A stretch of 53,598 nt of DNA from Pirellulales bacterium. Its GTDB lineage: Bacteria > Planctomycetota > Planctomycetia > Pirellulales > DATAWG01. Position numbers and translations under genes: made by a program. Each line of letters opens with the position of its first letter. Positions within the stretch are counted from its first letter, which is position 1. The stretch is taken from assembly GCA_036267355.1 (NCBI GenBank), contig DATAWG010000104.1:1-53598 (forward strand), read 5' to 3'. The notes beneath the pieces were generated by a model. It ran no database searches. It was not told where the DNA came from and saw nothing but the letters and a program-made list of their open reading frames with translations. Shown in pieces: positions 1 through 8,927 of this stretch.

Positions 1-194
1 AGCTGCGGCGGAATCCGCAGTGCGACCGAATCAAGAACGCTCCGGTTCCTAGGGGGCGTCGTTGCACAAATCGTGCGTGCGTGTCGATGCGACAACCTGT
101 TCGCGCATGGCCGCGGTGTCTCTATAGACCAACCGCGGCTATGCTGCGCGCCGACACGCCAACCGCCGCTTGTGTGCCACTGGCGATTGCATTG

Positions 195-905
195 TAGCCC
201 GAAGCGTTAGCGAGGGACGCACGCCGCTGGACGTTCCATTTATGTGCGAGCTCAAGCGGCGCTCGCACTGGCCGACTGCGCTGGCCAGTGGCACACCGGC
301 GAACGCCCCCTCACCCCCCAACCCCTCTCCCGCGAAGGGGGAGAGGGGAACCGGTGTGCCACCGGCGAACGCATTGTAGCCCGAAGCGTTAGCGAGGGAC
401 GCACGCCGCTGGACGTTCCATTTGTGTGCGAACTCAAGCGGCGCTCCACTGGCCGACTACGCTGGCCAGTGGCACACCGGCGAACGCCCCCCTCACCCCC
501 TAACCCCTCTCCCGCGAAGGGGGAGAGGGGAACCGGTGTGCCACTGGCGAACGCATTTTAGCCCGAAGCGTTAGCGAGGGACGCACGCCGCTGGACGTTC
601 CATGTTCCCTTTATGTGCGAACCCAAGCGGCGCTCGCACTGGCCGACTGCGCTGGCCAGTGGCACACTGGCGAACGCCCCCTCACCCCCCAACCCCTCTC
701 CCGCGAAGGGGGAGAGGGGAACCGGTGTGCCACTGGCGATTGCATTGTAGCCCGAAGCGCTAGCGAGGGAGCACGCCGCTGGACGTTCCATTTATGTGCG
801 AGCTCAAGCGGCGCTCGCACTGGCCGACTGCGCTGGCCAGTGGCACACCGGCGATTGCCCGCACATCCCTAGCCCTTCTGCCGCGAAGGCGAGAGGGGAA
901 CTGGG
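195..905. repeat. Tandem array of four ~182-189 bp repeat units
   Basis: The core TAGCCCGAAGCGTTAGCGAG recurs at about 195, 377, 559 and 748, giving periods of 182, 182 and 189 bp. Each unit carries the core, a GGACGTTCCAT segment, a TGGCCAGTGGCACAC segment and a hairpin of the type CCCCTCTCCCGCGAAGGGGGAGAGGGG-like arms (short C-rich and G-rich arms around GCGAA). The last unit is degenerate and runs to within about 90 bp of the 3' end of rlmKL. The open frames here are repeat translations and I do not call a gene between 1 and 990. Confidence 0.85.
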
Positions 906-990
906 CGTTGGGATGGCCGGTTCGGTTGCTGCCGCGGCATACTGCCTCGGCCTGAAAGGCCGATTCTGCCAGCCCTTGCCGAGAGCACGA

Positions 991-3420
991 CTATCCGCTG
1001 CTGCCGCTGCGAACCAGTGTCCAGCAGCGGTGGATTCGTTTGTTGCGAAAATCGGGCGGGACGGTTTGGCGGCTGATCTCGCGAATCGCGGCCCGCGGGA
1101 TTTCCTCGCCGCGGAATTTGAATTTACGAAAATTGGTCGAGAAATAAATCTTCCCGCCCGGCGAAAGGCGCTCGAGCACGAGGTTCAATAGTTCGACATG
1201 ATCGCGATCGACGTCGAAGATGTCGGGCGTATTTTTGCTGTTGGAAAACGTCGGTGGATCGACAACGGCCAAATCGAATTCGCCGCCGGCTCGCGGCGCC
1301 ATGCGTCGCAAAAAGCGCATCGCATCGAAGCGCACCACTTGCTGGTGCGAATCGGCGAACCCGTTCAGTTTCAGATTTCGCTCGGCCCATTGCGAATAGG
1401 TGCTCGAAAGATCGACCGTGGTCGTTTCGACGGCTCCGCCGGCCGCGGCGTAGACGGTGAACGCGCCGGTGTAGCCGAATAGATTCAAAAACCGCTTGCC
1501 GGCTGATTCTTTCTCGACCATGGCGCGCGTGATGCGATGGTCGAGAAACAGGCCGGTGTCGAGATAATCGGTCAGGTTGACTTCGAATCGATGCCCCCCC
1601 TCGTGCACCACGAGCCGCCGGCCTTCTTCCGATTGTCGTTCGTATTGGGCCGGCCCGCGCTGCCGCCCGCGGCGTTTGACCGCGACGTTGTTCGGATCGA
1701 CTTCGAGCGCCGCGGCAGCGGCTTCGATCATACGCGTGAGCCAGATCTGGTGCTCGATGTCGGTGCGATCGTGCGGCCGGATGTATTCGGCAATGTGCAG
1801 ATGCCCTTCGTAGGAATCGATCGCCAGCGGCACCTCGGGCAGATCGCGATCGTAGAGCCGAAAGCAGGTGATCCCTTGCCGCCGCGCCCATTTCTTCCAA
1901 TGCTTGGCCATGCGCACCAGCCGATTGGAAAACTCCTTGGCTTGATCCTCCCACCGCCGCCGGGGAAGGCTCAAGGCTTGCGGGGCAAGGTTTGCGGCTT
2001 GCAAGGGAAGGCTTGAGGCTTGAGGCTTGAGGCTTGAGGTACGAAGATCGCCGCCCCCATCCGCCGGGCCACCGTCGTCGTGCTCTTCGTCTACCTCCTC
2101 GTCATTCGTGTCATTCGCGTCATTCGTGGTTTGCTCTTCGTCGTCATCCCATCTGCCTTCGTCATCCGTGTTCTCCGTGTGATGCGTGGTTTCCCGTTCC
2201 TCGTCTTTCGCTTCTTTCGCGTCTTTCGTGGTTACTTCTTCGTTCTTCGGCGTTTCCGTGGCGGCGCGGTTGAAGACCTCGAAGCGGAGCAGTTGGCACT
2301 GGATTGCCCCGTTGTTCAGCCGGATTTTCCGCGATGGCCGCAAGCCGAAGAATTTTGCCGCCTCGGCATTGCCGGTGAAGACGAATGCGGTCCAGCCCGC
2401 CCAGGTGTGTTTCAGCGCGTCGCCGATCCGGCGATACACGGCCGCGGCCTGCGACACCTTCATCCGTTCGTCATAGGGTGGATTGGTGACGAGCGTTCCC
2501 GCCGCCGCGGGAGGCCGGGCTGCTTCGTAATGTGCGACTTCGAACTGCACATCTTTCTGCACGCCCGCCCGACGGGCGTTTTCCCGTGCCGCGCTGACGG
2601 CTTGCGGATCGAGATCGCTGCCGGTGATCGGAAATTCGAGCCGCGGCAAGGCCGCCTGCCGCGCCTCGGCCAACAGCTCGCGATGCAGCGCGGAATCGAA
2701 ATCGCGCCACCGCATGTAGCCGAACTTCTGGCGAATCAAGCCGGGGGCGATATTCCGCGCCCAGAGGACGGCTTCAATCGGCAACGTGCCCGAGCCGCAC
2801 ATGAAATCAGCCAACGAGCTGCGGCGATCCCAGCCGCTGAGCTGTAGAATTCCCGCGGCCAGCACTTCGTTCAGCGGGGCTTCGCCGGCGATGGACCGAT
2901 AGCCCCGCTTGTGCAGCGAATCGCCCGACGAATCGAGATAGATCGTCGCGCGGTTGTCGTTGAGGTGCAGATTGATTCGCAAATCAGGATTTTTGAGATC
3001 GACGCTCGGACGCGTGCCGCCGCGCTCGCGAAATTGATCGACGATCGCGTCTTTCGCCAATTGCGCGGCGTAGAGCGAATGGGTGCAAAACGAATTGTGC
3101 ACCACCGGGTCGATGGCCAGCGAACCGTCGGGCAGTAGCTGCGCCGACCAATCGATTTCGCGAACGCCGTCGTAGAGCGATTTTTCGTCGGTGGCGTCGA
3201 ACTGATGGATCGGACGCAACACGCGAATCGCGGTTCGCAGCCAGATGTTGGCCCGATAAAGCAGCCGGTGATCGGCCTGAAAATTGACCAAGCGGCGTCC
3301 CGGCTCGATCGCTTCTGCCCCGAGCGCCGCCAACTCCGCGGCGAGCACGTCTTCCAGGCCGAATACGGTCTTGGCCGTGAGCAAAAATTTCGAAGATGAT
3401 TCGACAGACGCCAACGGCAC
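991..3420 (-). CDS. rlmL: Bifunctional 23S rRNA methyltransferase RlmKL
   Basis: This enzyme modifies 23S rRNA at two guanines (m2G2445 and m7G2069 in E. coli numbering). The N-terminal half has a THUMP-type region, the SAM motif GSGTLPIEA and the catalytic NPPYDERM (RlmL part). The C-terminal half has NLFGYTGAFTVYAA and DPPTFSNSK (RlmK part). At 809 aa it is about 100 residues longer than E. coli RlmKL. The excess is a low-complexity linker, about residues 390-485, between the two domains; its DNA is made of two families of degenerate short repeats. The start codon is GTG at 3420 and the N-terminus aligns with the family start. It stands alone on the minus strand, with a repeat array downstream and a hairpin upstream. 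Confidence 0.93.
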   Translation of the reverse strand: MPLASVESSSKFLLTAKTVFGLEDVLAAELAALGAEAIEPGRRLVNFQADHRLLYRANIWLRTAIRVLRPIHQFDATDEKSLYDGVREIDWSAQLLPDGSLAIDPVVHNSFCTHSLYAAQLAKDAIVDQFRERGGTRPSVDLKNPDLRINLHLNDNRATIYLDSSGDSLHKRGYRSIAGEAPLNEVLAAGILQLSGWDRRSSLADFMCGSGTLPIEAVLWARNIAPGLIRQKFGYMRWRDFDSALHRELLAEARQAALPRLEFPITGSDLDPQAVSAARENARRAGVQKDVQFEVAHYEAARPPAAAGTLVTNPPYDERMKVSQAAAVYRRIGDALKHTWAGWTAFVFTGNAEAAKFFGLRPSRKIRLNNGAIQCQLLRFEVFNRAATETPKNEEVTTKDAKEAKDEERETTHHTENTDDEGRWDDDEEQTTNDANDTNDEEVDEEHDDGGPADGGGDLRTSSLKPQASSLPLQAANLAPQALSLPRRRWEDQAKEFSNRLVRMAKHWKKWARRQGITCFRLYDRDLPEVPLAIDSYEGHLHIAEYIRPHDRTDIEHQIWLTRMIEAAAAALEVDPNNVAVKRRGRQRGPAQYERQSEEGRRLVVHEGGHRFEVNLTDYLDTGLFLDHRITRAMVEKESAGKRFLNLFGYTGAFTVYAAAGGAVETTTVDLSSTYSQWAERNLKLNGFADSHQQVVRFDAMRFLRRMAPRAGGEFDLAVVDPPTFSNSKNTPDIFDVDRDHVELLNLVLERLSPGGKIYFSTNFRKFKFRGEEIPRAAIREISRQTVPPDFRNKRIHRCWTLVRSGSSG
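1964..2250. repeat. Degenerate short repeats inside rlmKL, translated as a linker
   Basis: Positions 1964-2040 contain repeated GGCTTGAGGCTTGAGG-type units. Positions 2086-2250 contain repeated CGTCATTCGTGTCATTCG and CTTTCGCGTCTTTCGTGG-type units. Both types normally sit between genes (a relative of the first is at 38725-38758, of the second at 41540-41715). Here they are read through in frame by rlmKL and give K/D/E/T-rich sequence such as TTKDAKEAKDEERE. Confidence 0.8.
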
Positions 3421-3470
3421 ACCGGATCAGCGATTCGGACGGGAAACGCATTTTGTTTCGATTGGCAACA

Positions 3471-3523
3471 CAGCATGCTAAAGCGTGAACTCCAATTGTT
3501 GAAGTTCACGCTTTAGCGTGCTG
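3471..3523. repeat. Perfect-looking hairpin repeat upstream of rlmKL
   Basis: Arms 3471-3491 and 3503-3523 are inverted copies with one mismatch around a loop of about 11 nt. The core TTCACGCTTTAGCGTG also occurs, in diverged form, at 37778-37792, so this is a dispersed hairpin repeat and not a gene-specific terminator. It occupies the rlmKL upstream region; no other gene is seen in 3421-3773. Confidence 0.75.
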
Positions 3524-3574
3524 CCTTGGCAGGCCAATTATAACAGTTCGGCAAGCCTCTTCAGGTGGCTATGG

Positions 3575-3670
3575 CTCTACCGAAAACGAACTTCCGCTTC
3601 TTCAGGCCCCTCAGCCTGTCCTCTCCCGCAGGGGGGAGGAGATCGCGGAGAAGTTATTTTTCGGCCGAGC
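3575..3670. repeat. ~95-bp MITE-like element, copy 1
   Basis: This segment aligns over its whole length with 17473-17572, in the same orientation: both start GCTC..CCGAAAA..AACTTCCGC, share a CCTCTC-rich centre with a GGGGGAGG-type counterpart, and end GGAGAA.TTATTTTTCGG then CCGAGC. The right end matches in 23 of 24 positions. The element lies about 100 bp upstream of the PhnB-like gene. It encodes nothing and looks like a small non-autonomous element. Confidence 0.7.
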
Positions 3671-3773
3671 GTTTGTCGCCGCCCGCTGCTAAAATGATCC
3701 GCGCGTTTTCCACGTTGTCGCCACTCGAACCGAGAATCCCGAGCCCCTGATTCCCACCAAGAGGAGACGTAAC

Positions 3774-4178
3774 ATGAAACTTCAACCCTATGTGCATTTC
3801 GAGGGACGTTGCGATGAAGCGATCGAATTCTACAAGACCGCGATTGGCGCAAAAGTGACCATGCTGATGCGCTTCAACCAATGCTCGGAACCGATGTCCA
3901 ACATGAATCCGGCGATGGGCGAGAAGGTGATGCACGCGAACCTGATGATCGGCGACTCGGAGCTGTTGGTATCGGACGGGCACTGCCGGGGTGAAGCGAA
4001 CTTCGCCGGATTCGAATTGACGCTCAATGTGGCGACCGAAGCCGAGGCCGAAAAGCTGTTCGGCGCGCTCGCCGAAGGGGGAAAGGTGATGATGCCGCTG
4101 GCGAAAACGTTCTTTTCTCCAAAATTCGGGATGCTCACCGATCGTTTCGGCATCGCGTGGATGGTGATCGTGCAATAA
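3774..4178 (+). CDS. VOC / PhnB-like glyoxalase-fold protein
   Basis: A 134-aa single-domain protein of the PhnB/YjdN branch of the vicinal-oxygen-chelate superfamily. Visible signatures are the opening LQPYVHFEGRCDEAIEFYK, the central MHANLMIGDSELLVSDG and the closing KFGMLTDRFGIAWMV. The length is typical. ATG at 3774 is preceded by a good ribosome site (GAGGAG about 8 nt upstream). The substrate is unknown; family members were historically annotated as 3-demethylubiquinone methyltransferase-like, which is not supported as an activity. It is a lone plus-strand gene followed directly by a repeat array. Confidence 0.88.
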   Translation: MKLQPYVHFEGRCDEAIEFYKTAIGAKVTMLMRFNQCSEPMSNMNPAMGEKVMHANLMIGDSELLVSDGHCRGEANFAGFELTLNVATEAEAEKLFGALAEGGKVMMPLAKTFFSPKFGMLTDRFGIAWMVIVQ

Positions 4179-4289
4179 CGGCAGAACTCGCGCCCGTATG
4201 CCATTGGCTCGACGCGCGTGCCACTGGCCCCGCCACTGTTTCTCGATCGGTCCGACGACCCAATCGCGACACGACGCTTCGTCTCGCAA

Positions 4290-5194
4290 CACTAGGCGCG
4301 AAGCGTAAGCGAGGGAGCGCTCCGTTGCGGGGCCGCCCTCAACACAAGCCCGAAGCGTAAGCGAGGAAGCGCTCCGTTGCGGGTCGCCCTCAACACAAGC
4401 CCGAAGCGTAAGCGAGGGAGCGCTCCGTTGCGGGCCGCCGTCAACACAAGCCCGAAGCGTAAGCGAGGGAGCGCTCCGTTGCGGGGCCGCCCCCACGAAC
4501 GCATTAATCCAATGTGCATCCGGCTTTTTGCCGCCCGCAGCGAGACGATGCCGCCGTTGCGGCGCTTCCTCGCTAACGCTTCGGGCTTGTGTGCTGATCG
4601 GCGATTCTTGAGGGAGAGCCTCGCTCCGCCAAGTGGCACACGGGCGGCCATGGGCGAATTACAGCGCTCCGTTGCGGGGCCGCCCTCAACACAAGCCCGA
4701 AGCGTAAGCGAGGGAGCGCTCCGTTGCGGGTCGCCCTCACGAACGCATTAATCCAATGTGCATCCGGCTTTTGCCGCCCGCAGCGAGACGATGCCGCCGT
4801 TGCGGCGCTTCCTCGCTAACGCTTCGGGCTTGTGTGCTGATCGGCGATTTTTGAGGGGGAGCCTCGCTCCGCCAAGTGGCACACGGGCGGCCCTGGGCGA
4901 ATTACAGCGCTCCGTTGCGGGGTCGCCGTCACACAAGCCCGAAGCGTAAGCGAGGGAGCGCTCCGTTGCGGTGCCGCCCTCAACACAAGCCCGAAGCGTA
5001 AGCGAGGGAGCGCTCCGTTGCGGGTCGCCTCCACGAACGCATTAATCCAATGTGCACCGTCTTTTGCCGCCTGCAGCGAGACGATGCCGCCGTTGCGGCG
5101 CTTCCTCGCTAACGCTTCGGGCTTGTGTGCTGATCGGCGATTCTTGAGGGAGAGCCTCACTCCGCCAAGTGGCACACGGGCGGCCATGGGCGAA
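4290..5194. repeat. Composite tandem repeat array next to katA
   Basis: Short units of 51-52 bp start with ACACAAGCCCGAAGCGTAAG at 4342, 4393, 4444, 4689, 4931 and 4983 and contain GAGCGCTCCGTTGCGGG. Long units start with GAACGCATTAATCCAATGTG at 4497, 4741 and 5035 (periods 244 and 294 bp) and contain an inverted copy of the core (CTCGCTAACGCTTCGGGCTT). Each long unit ends in GGGCGGCC.TGGGCGAATTACA; in the last unit this string contains the katA stop codon. There is no gene in 4179-5194. Confidence 0.85.
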
Positions 5195-6796
5195 TTACAT
5201 CGACGCGCCGGCCATCGCCGGCTTCGACTTCGAGCCGTTGCCGTTCTCGCCCACTTTCATGGCCATATCTTTCATCGCCATCGCAATTCCGTCGGCGAGG
5301 CGGCGGCCATATTCGGCATCGGCCTGCGTGAAATGCGACACCATGCGATCTTGAATGTCTTTCGGACAGATCGCCAGATTTTCGACAAGGTTCTTGATCA
5401 GTTCGTCGCGTTCCCACGCTTCGAACGCGCGATAGCGCTCGCCGGCTTGTTTGAAATCGTTGGTGCGCGAGATCTTTTGCCGCACGAGATTCGCACTATA
5501 GTGCGGCGCATGCGGCTTGCCGGCGGGCGCGGCTTGCTTCAGGCCGCCCATCGAGCTCGGCTCGTAGTTGACATGCGGATTCTGCCCCTTGTCGATCCCA
5601 TCCACGTGATAGGCCATCGACCCATCGCGTTGGTTCGTGGCTACATGGGTTTTCGGTCGATTGATGGGCAATTGCAGGTAGTTCGGGCCGATCCGATACC
5701 GCTGCGTGTCGGAATACGAAAGCGTTCGGCCTTGCAGCATCTTGTCGTCGGAGAAATCCAGCCCGTCGACGAGCACGCCGGTGCCAAAGGCCGCCTGTTC
5801 GACTTCCGAAAAATAGTTCACCGGATTGCGATTCAACACCATCCGTCCGATCGGGCGATGCGGAAAGTGATCTTCCGGCCAGATTTTCGTGTCGTCGAGC
5901 GGATCGAAATCCAGCTCGGGGTGTTCGCCGTCTTCCATGATCTGCACGCGCAATTCCCATTCCGGATAATCGCCGCGCTCGATCGCTTCGTACAGATCTT
6001 GCGTGGCGTGGTTGAAGTTGGTCGCTTGGATCGCGTCGGCCTGGGCTTGCGTCAGATTGCAAATGCCCTGCTTCGGCACCCAATGATATTTCACCAGTAC
6101 GCCCGCGCCTTCGGCATTCACCCATTTATACGTGTTCACGCCGGAGCCTTGCATCTGCCGGTAGTTGGCCGGAATGCCCCACGGGCTAAATAGCCAAGTG
6201 AGCATGTGGGTCGATTCGGGCGTCAGGCTCATGAAGTCGAACACGCGGCGGTTGTCTTGCCGATTGGTGACCGGATCGGGCTTGAAGCAGTGCACCATGT
6301 CGGGAAACTTGAGCGCGTCGCGGATGAAAAAGATTTTGAGATTGTTGCCGACCAGATCCCAGTTGCCGTCTTCGGTGTAGAACTTCGTGGCGAAGCCGCG
6401 CGGGTCGCGGAGCGTTTCCGGGCTATGGCCGCCGTGAACGACGGTGGAGAATCGCACGAACACGGGGGTTTGCTTCCCCTTCTGTTGAAACAGTTTGGCT
6501 CGCGTGTATTTGGCAATCGGCTCGTCGCCCACCATGCCGGTGGCTTCGAACAGGCCATGAGCCCCGGTGCCGCGGGCATGCACGACGCGTTCTGGAATGC
6601 GCTCGCGGTCGAAGTGCGTGATCTTTTCGATGAACTGGTAGTTTTCCAGCGTCGTCGGGCCACGATCGCCGACGGTGCGCACGTTTTGGTTGTCGGCGAT
6701 TGGATGTCCTTGCCGAGTGGTCAACACGGCTTGTTCGCCGCTGTTGGCGCCGTTGGACTTCATGCCGCCGTTGCCGGCTGGTTTGTCGGTATTCAT
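5195..6796 (-). CDS. katA: Heme catalase
   Basis: Monofunctional heme catalase that disproportionates hydrogen peroxide. Visible family features are the distal histidine in [12 protein letters not shown], the asparagine-containing [17 protein letters not shown], and the proximal heme-tyrosine motif [19 protein letters not shown] place the start at ATG 6796, because GAAGGA lies 8 nt upstream. A longer in-frame ATG at 6847 has no ribosome site and adds 17 unconserved residues. The resulting 533 aa is close to small-subunit catalases plus a Gly/Asn/Lys-rich tail. It is divergent from oxyR across a region holding an OxyR-type operator, so peroxide induction is expected. Its stop codon lies inside a repeat unit. 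Confidence 0.95.
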   Translation of the reverse strand: MNTDKPAGNGGMKSNGANSGEQAVLTTRQGHPIADNQNVRTVGDRGPTTLENYQFIEKITHFDRERIPERVVHARGTGAHGLFEATGMVGDEPIAKYTRAKLFQQKGKQTPVFVRFSTVVHGGHSPETLRDPRGFATKFYTEDGNWDLVGNNLKIFFIRDALKFPDMVHCFKPDPVTNRQDNRRVFDFMSLTPESTHMLTWLFSPWGIPANYRQMQGSGVNTYKWVNAEGAGVLVKYHWVPKQGICNLTQAQADAIQATNFNHATQDLYEAIERGDYPEWELRVQIMEDGEHPELDFDPLDDTKIWPEDHFPHRPIGRMVLNRNPVNYFSEVEQAAFGTGVLVDGLDFSDDKMLQGRTLSYSDTQRYRIGPNYLQLPINRPKTHVATNQRDGSMAYHVDGIDKGQNPHVNYEPSSMGGLKQAAPAGKPHAPHYSANLVRQKISRTNDFKQAGERYRAFEAWERDELIKNLVENLAICPKDIQDRMVSHFTQADAEYGRRLADGIAMAMKDMAMKVGENGNGSKSKPAMAGASM

Positions 6797-6954
6797 GCCG
6801 TGTTCCTTCATTCTGGGAGAAAATTCCGTGGGACGAGGGCGCCGCACGATGGTAGCCGCGACTCCACCGCGGCGAAGCGAACGGCGCCCTCTGGCAGAGG
6901 GCCGATCGCCCCCTGCGCGCGTTGCATCTTAGCGGTCGTTTGTATATAGATCAA

Positions 6955-6991
6955 AGATATACTACCTATGTCAACAATAGACGGTTCCTAT
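6955..6991. promoter_or_regulatory. Probable OxyR operator between katA and oxyR
   Basis: Three tetramers of the OxyR pattern occur at exact 11-bp steps: CTAT 6966-6969, ATAG 6977-6980 and CTAT 6988-6991. The fourth position (6955-6958) is the diverged AGAT, and its spacer keeps the consensus T and A (6960, 6964). A further ATAG sits at 6946. The known consensus is ATAG-N7-CTAT-N7-ATAG-N7-CTAT. The last CTAT overlaps the oxyR start codon, which suggests autorepression together with activation of katA. Confidence 0.7.
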
Positions 6992-7901
6992 GGAAATCCA
7001 CCAACTGCGTTATTTCCTTGCCGTCGCCGATTTAGGCAGTTTCACGCGGGCTGCCGAGAAATGCCTCGTCGCCCAACCGTCGCTAAGCCAGCAGATCATC
7101 AAGCTCGAACGAGAGCTGCGGCAGCCGCTGTTCGATCGGCTGGGACGAAAAGTCCGGCTGACCGATGCCGGGCAAGCACTTTATTCCGAGGCGGTTTCGA
7201 TCTTGGGAGCGGTGGATGAAATCCAGCAGCGCGTGGCGGTGGTCAATGATGCAAAGCAAGGAACGGTCAACGTGGGGGCGATTCCCACCATCGCTCCTTA
7301 CCTGATGCCATTGATCGTAAAGACGTTTCAAAAGCGATTTCCGCGGGCCGCTGTCGCGCTGCACGAAAATCTGACCGAATTCACGATCCGCGGCTGCCTC
7401 GAAGGGGAAATCCATGTCGGAGTGATCGCTTCGCCGCCGGAAAACGCATTGCTTCAATCCGAACTGCTGTTCACCGAAGAATTGCTTCTGGCGCTGCCGC
7501 CGACACACCCGCTTCTGAAAAAACGCCGGCTCGCGCTAGAAGACATCGCGGACCAGCCCTTTGTGTTGCTGAACGAAGTGCATTGCCTGGGCGAGCAGAT
7601 TTTGGGCTTTTGCAAGCAGCAAGGCTGCTTGCCCGCCGTTCGCTGCCGCAGCACGCAATTGCTCACCGTGCAAGAACTAGTGGCCCTAGGCGGCCGGGTG
7701 TCGATCGTGCCGGCGATGGCTCGCCAATGGGACCGCCGGCGCTGCTGCGAATATCGAAGCCTCTCGGACCCGAAACCGACGCGAACGATTCGCATGATCT
7801 GGCACAAGGACCGGCACCAATCGCCGTTGGTGAAGAATTTCATGCAGATGATCCGCCACGCTACGGCCAAATATGCGAAAGCCTCGGCAGCACTGGAATA
7901 A
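6990..7901 (+). CDS. oxyR: LysR-type peroxide regulator OxyR
   Basis: A 303-aa LysR-family transcription factor. The N-terminal helix-turn-helix (about residues 1-60) reads MEIHQLRYFLAV..GSFTRAAE..AQPSLSQQI. The effector domain contains HCLGEQILGFC, which places cysteines at residues 199 and 208, the same numbers and spacing as the disulfide-forming redox pair of E. coli OxyR. That makes it a peroxide sensor and not a generic LysR protein. It is divergent from katA, its probable target. No clear ribosome site precedes ATG 6990, and the last operator tetramer overlaps this codon. Confidence 0.93.
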   Translation: MEIHQLRYFLAVADLGSFTRAAEKCLVAQPSLSQQIIKLERELRQPLFDRLGRKVRLTDAGQALYSEAVSILGAVDEIQQRVAVVNDAKQGTVNVGAIPTIAPYLMPLIVKTFQKRFPRAAVALHENLTEFTIRGCLEGEIHVGVIASPPENALLQSELLFTEELLLALPPTHPLLKKRRLALEDIADQPFVLLNEVHCLGEQILGFCKQQGCLPAVRCRSTQLLTVQELVALGGRVSIVPAMARQWDRRRCCEYRSLSDPKPTRTIRMIWHKDRHQSPLVKNFMQMIRHATAKYAKASAALE

Positions 7902-7990
7902 GCGACGGCCGCGATTGAAAATAATCGGTCGATCCTGCCGTTCGGTTTGTCGTCTTAGGAACCCATCGTTTCGCCAAGGGTGAATCGAAA

Positions 7991-8803
7991 ATGATGCGCC
8001 GCGCCCGCCAGATCGCCAAAACGCTTCTCCCGCGGCGCATCGCCGATTACTTGCGCGATCGCCGCACGAAATGGCAGATTCCCGACGCCGTGCGGGCCTT
8101 CGAAACGATCCGGGCGGAGGAGCCGATCGCATTCTATTCGATCGGCGCGCGCAACGGCGCCGATCCCGTGGAAACGTATTTCCGCCGTCGCGGAAAGATG
8201 AAAATCATCGGCGTCGAGCCCGAGCCGGCCGAGGCGGCAAAGCTGTTGGCCGACGCGACGTTGGACCACGTGCTGCCAACTGCCTTAGGCGCCGAAGATG
8301 GGGCAGGCACGCTGCAAGTGACTCGCCAAATCGGGTGCAGCTCGCTATTGGAGCCGCATGCCGAGAACCTTGCGAAGCTGTGCGTGGTTCCCGAATGGTT
8401 TGAAGTCCAGCGGCGGTTGCCCGTCGAAGTGCGGCGGTTGGATCGCTTGGTGGCGGAGTTTCGATTGCCGCCGCCCGACATGATGGAAATCGACGTCCAA
8501 GGCTATGAATATCAGGTGCTGGAGGGCTGCGGCGAGTTGTTGTCGGCAGTCGGCTCGCTATCGCTTGAACTCCATTTTCAGCAGTTCTATCGCGAGCAAA
8601 AGACGTTCGCCGAGGTGCATGCCTGGCTCTATTCGAAAGGCTTTCATCTAGCGCAATTGAAGCGCGGACTGAAGGGAGACACGCTCGTCGAGGTCGACGC
8701 ACTGTTCTACAACCGACGGCTAATTGCATCATCGGCCCGTGCCGCCGCAACGCTCCGCTATTGGCGCGACCGATACCGCCACCGCTGGCGGCGAGCGATT
8801 TGA
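7991..8803 (+). CDS. FkbM family methyltransferase
   Basis: A 270-aa SAM-dependent methyltransferase of the FkbM type. The SAM-binding part includes IAFYSIGARNGADPVETYF and IIGVEPEPAEAAKLL. The family hallmark near the C-terminus is MMEIDVQGYEYQVLEGCGELL, followed by SLELHFQQFY. FkbM proteins usually O-methylate sugars, lipids or polyketides; the substrate here cannot be told from context because the neighbours (oxyR, an MgtE-like gene) are unrelated. ATG 7991 is the first of two adjacent ATG codons after an 89-bp gap. Confidence 0.85.
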   Translation: MMRRARQIAKTLLPRRIADYLRDRRTKWQIPDAVRAFETIRAEEPIAFYSIGARNGADPVETYFRRRGKMKIIGVEPEPAEAAKLLADATLDHVLPTALGAEDGAGTLQVTRQIGCSSLLEPHAENLAKLCVVPEWFEVQRRLPVEVRRLDRLVAEFRLPPPDMMEIDVQGYEYQVLEGCGELLSAVGSLSLELHFQQFYREQKTFAEVHAWLYSKGFHLAQLKRGLKGDTLVEVDALFYNRRLIASSARAAATLRYWRDRYRHRWRRAI

Positions 8804-8927
8804 CGCCTTTAGAACCTCCAACCCGTTCTTCCAGGAATACGCTCGAGTGCTTGCTCGGCTGCGGTCGTGCAGCTAACCTGGCGACCAGCGGAAAAAACTT
8901 CGACGCCGACCCTGCCGACTGGCAACA

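Noticed and set aside
139-872. Several 60-105-aa frames
   Set aside because: They are translations of the tandem repeat units and recur with the repeat.
4290-5194. CRISPR-like array
   Set aside because: Units are 51-52 or 244-294 bp with almost no unique spacer sequence, inverted internal copies and no cas genes nearby.
8804-8927. Possible tRNA between the FkbM and mgtE-like genes
   Set aside because: No cloverleaf with a T-loop GTTC motif and matching acceptor stem could be drawn.
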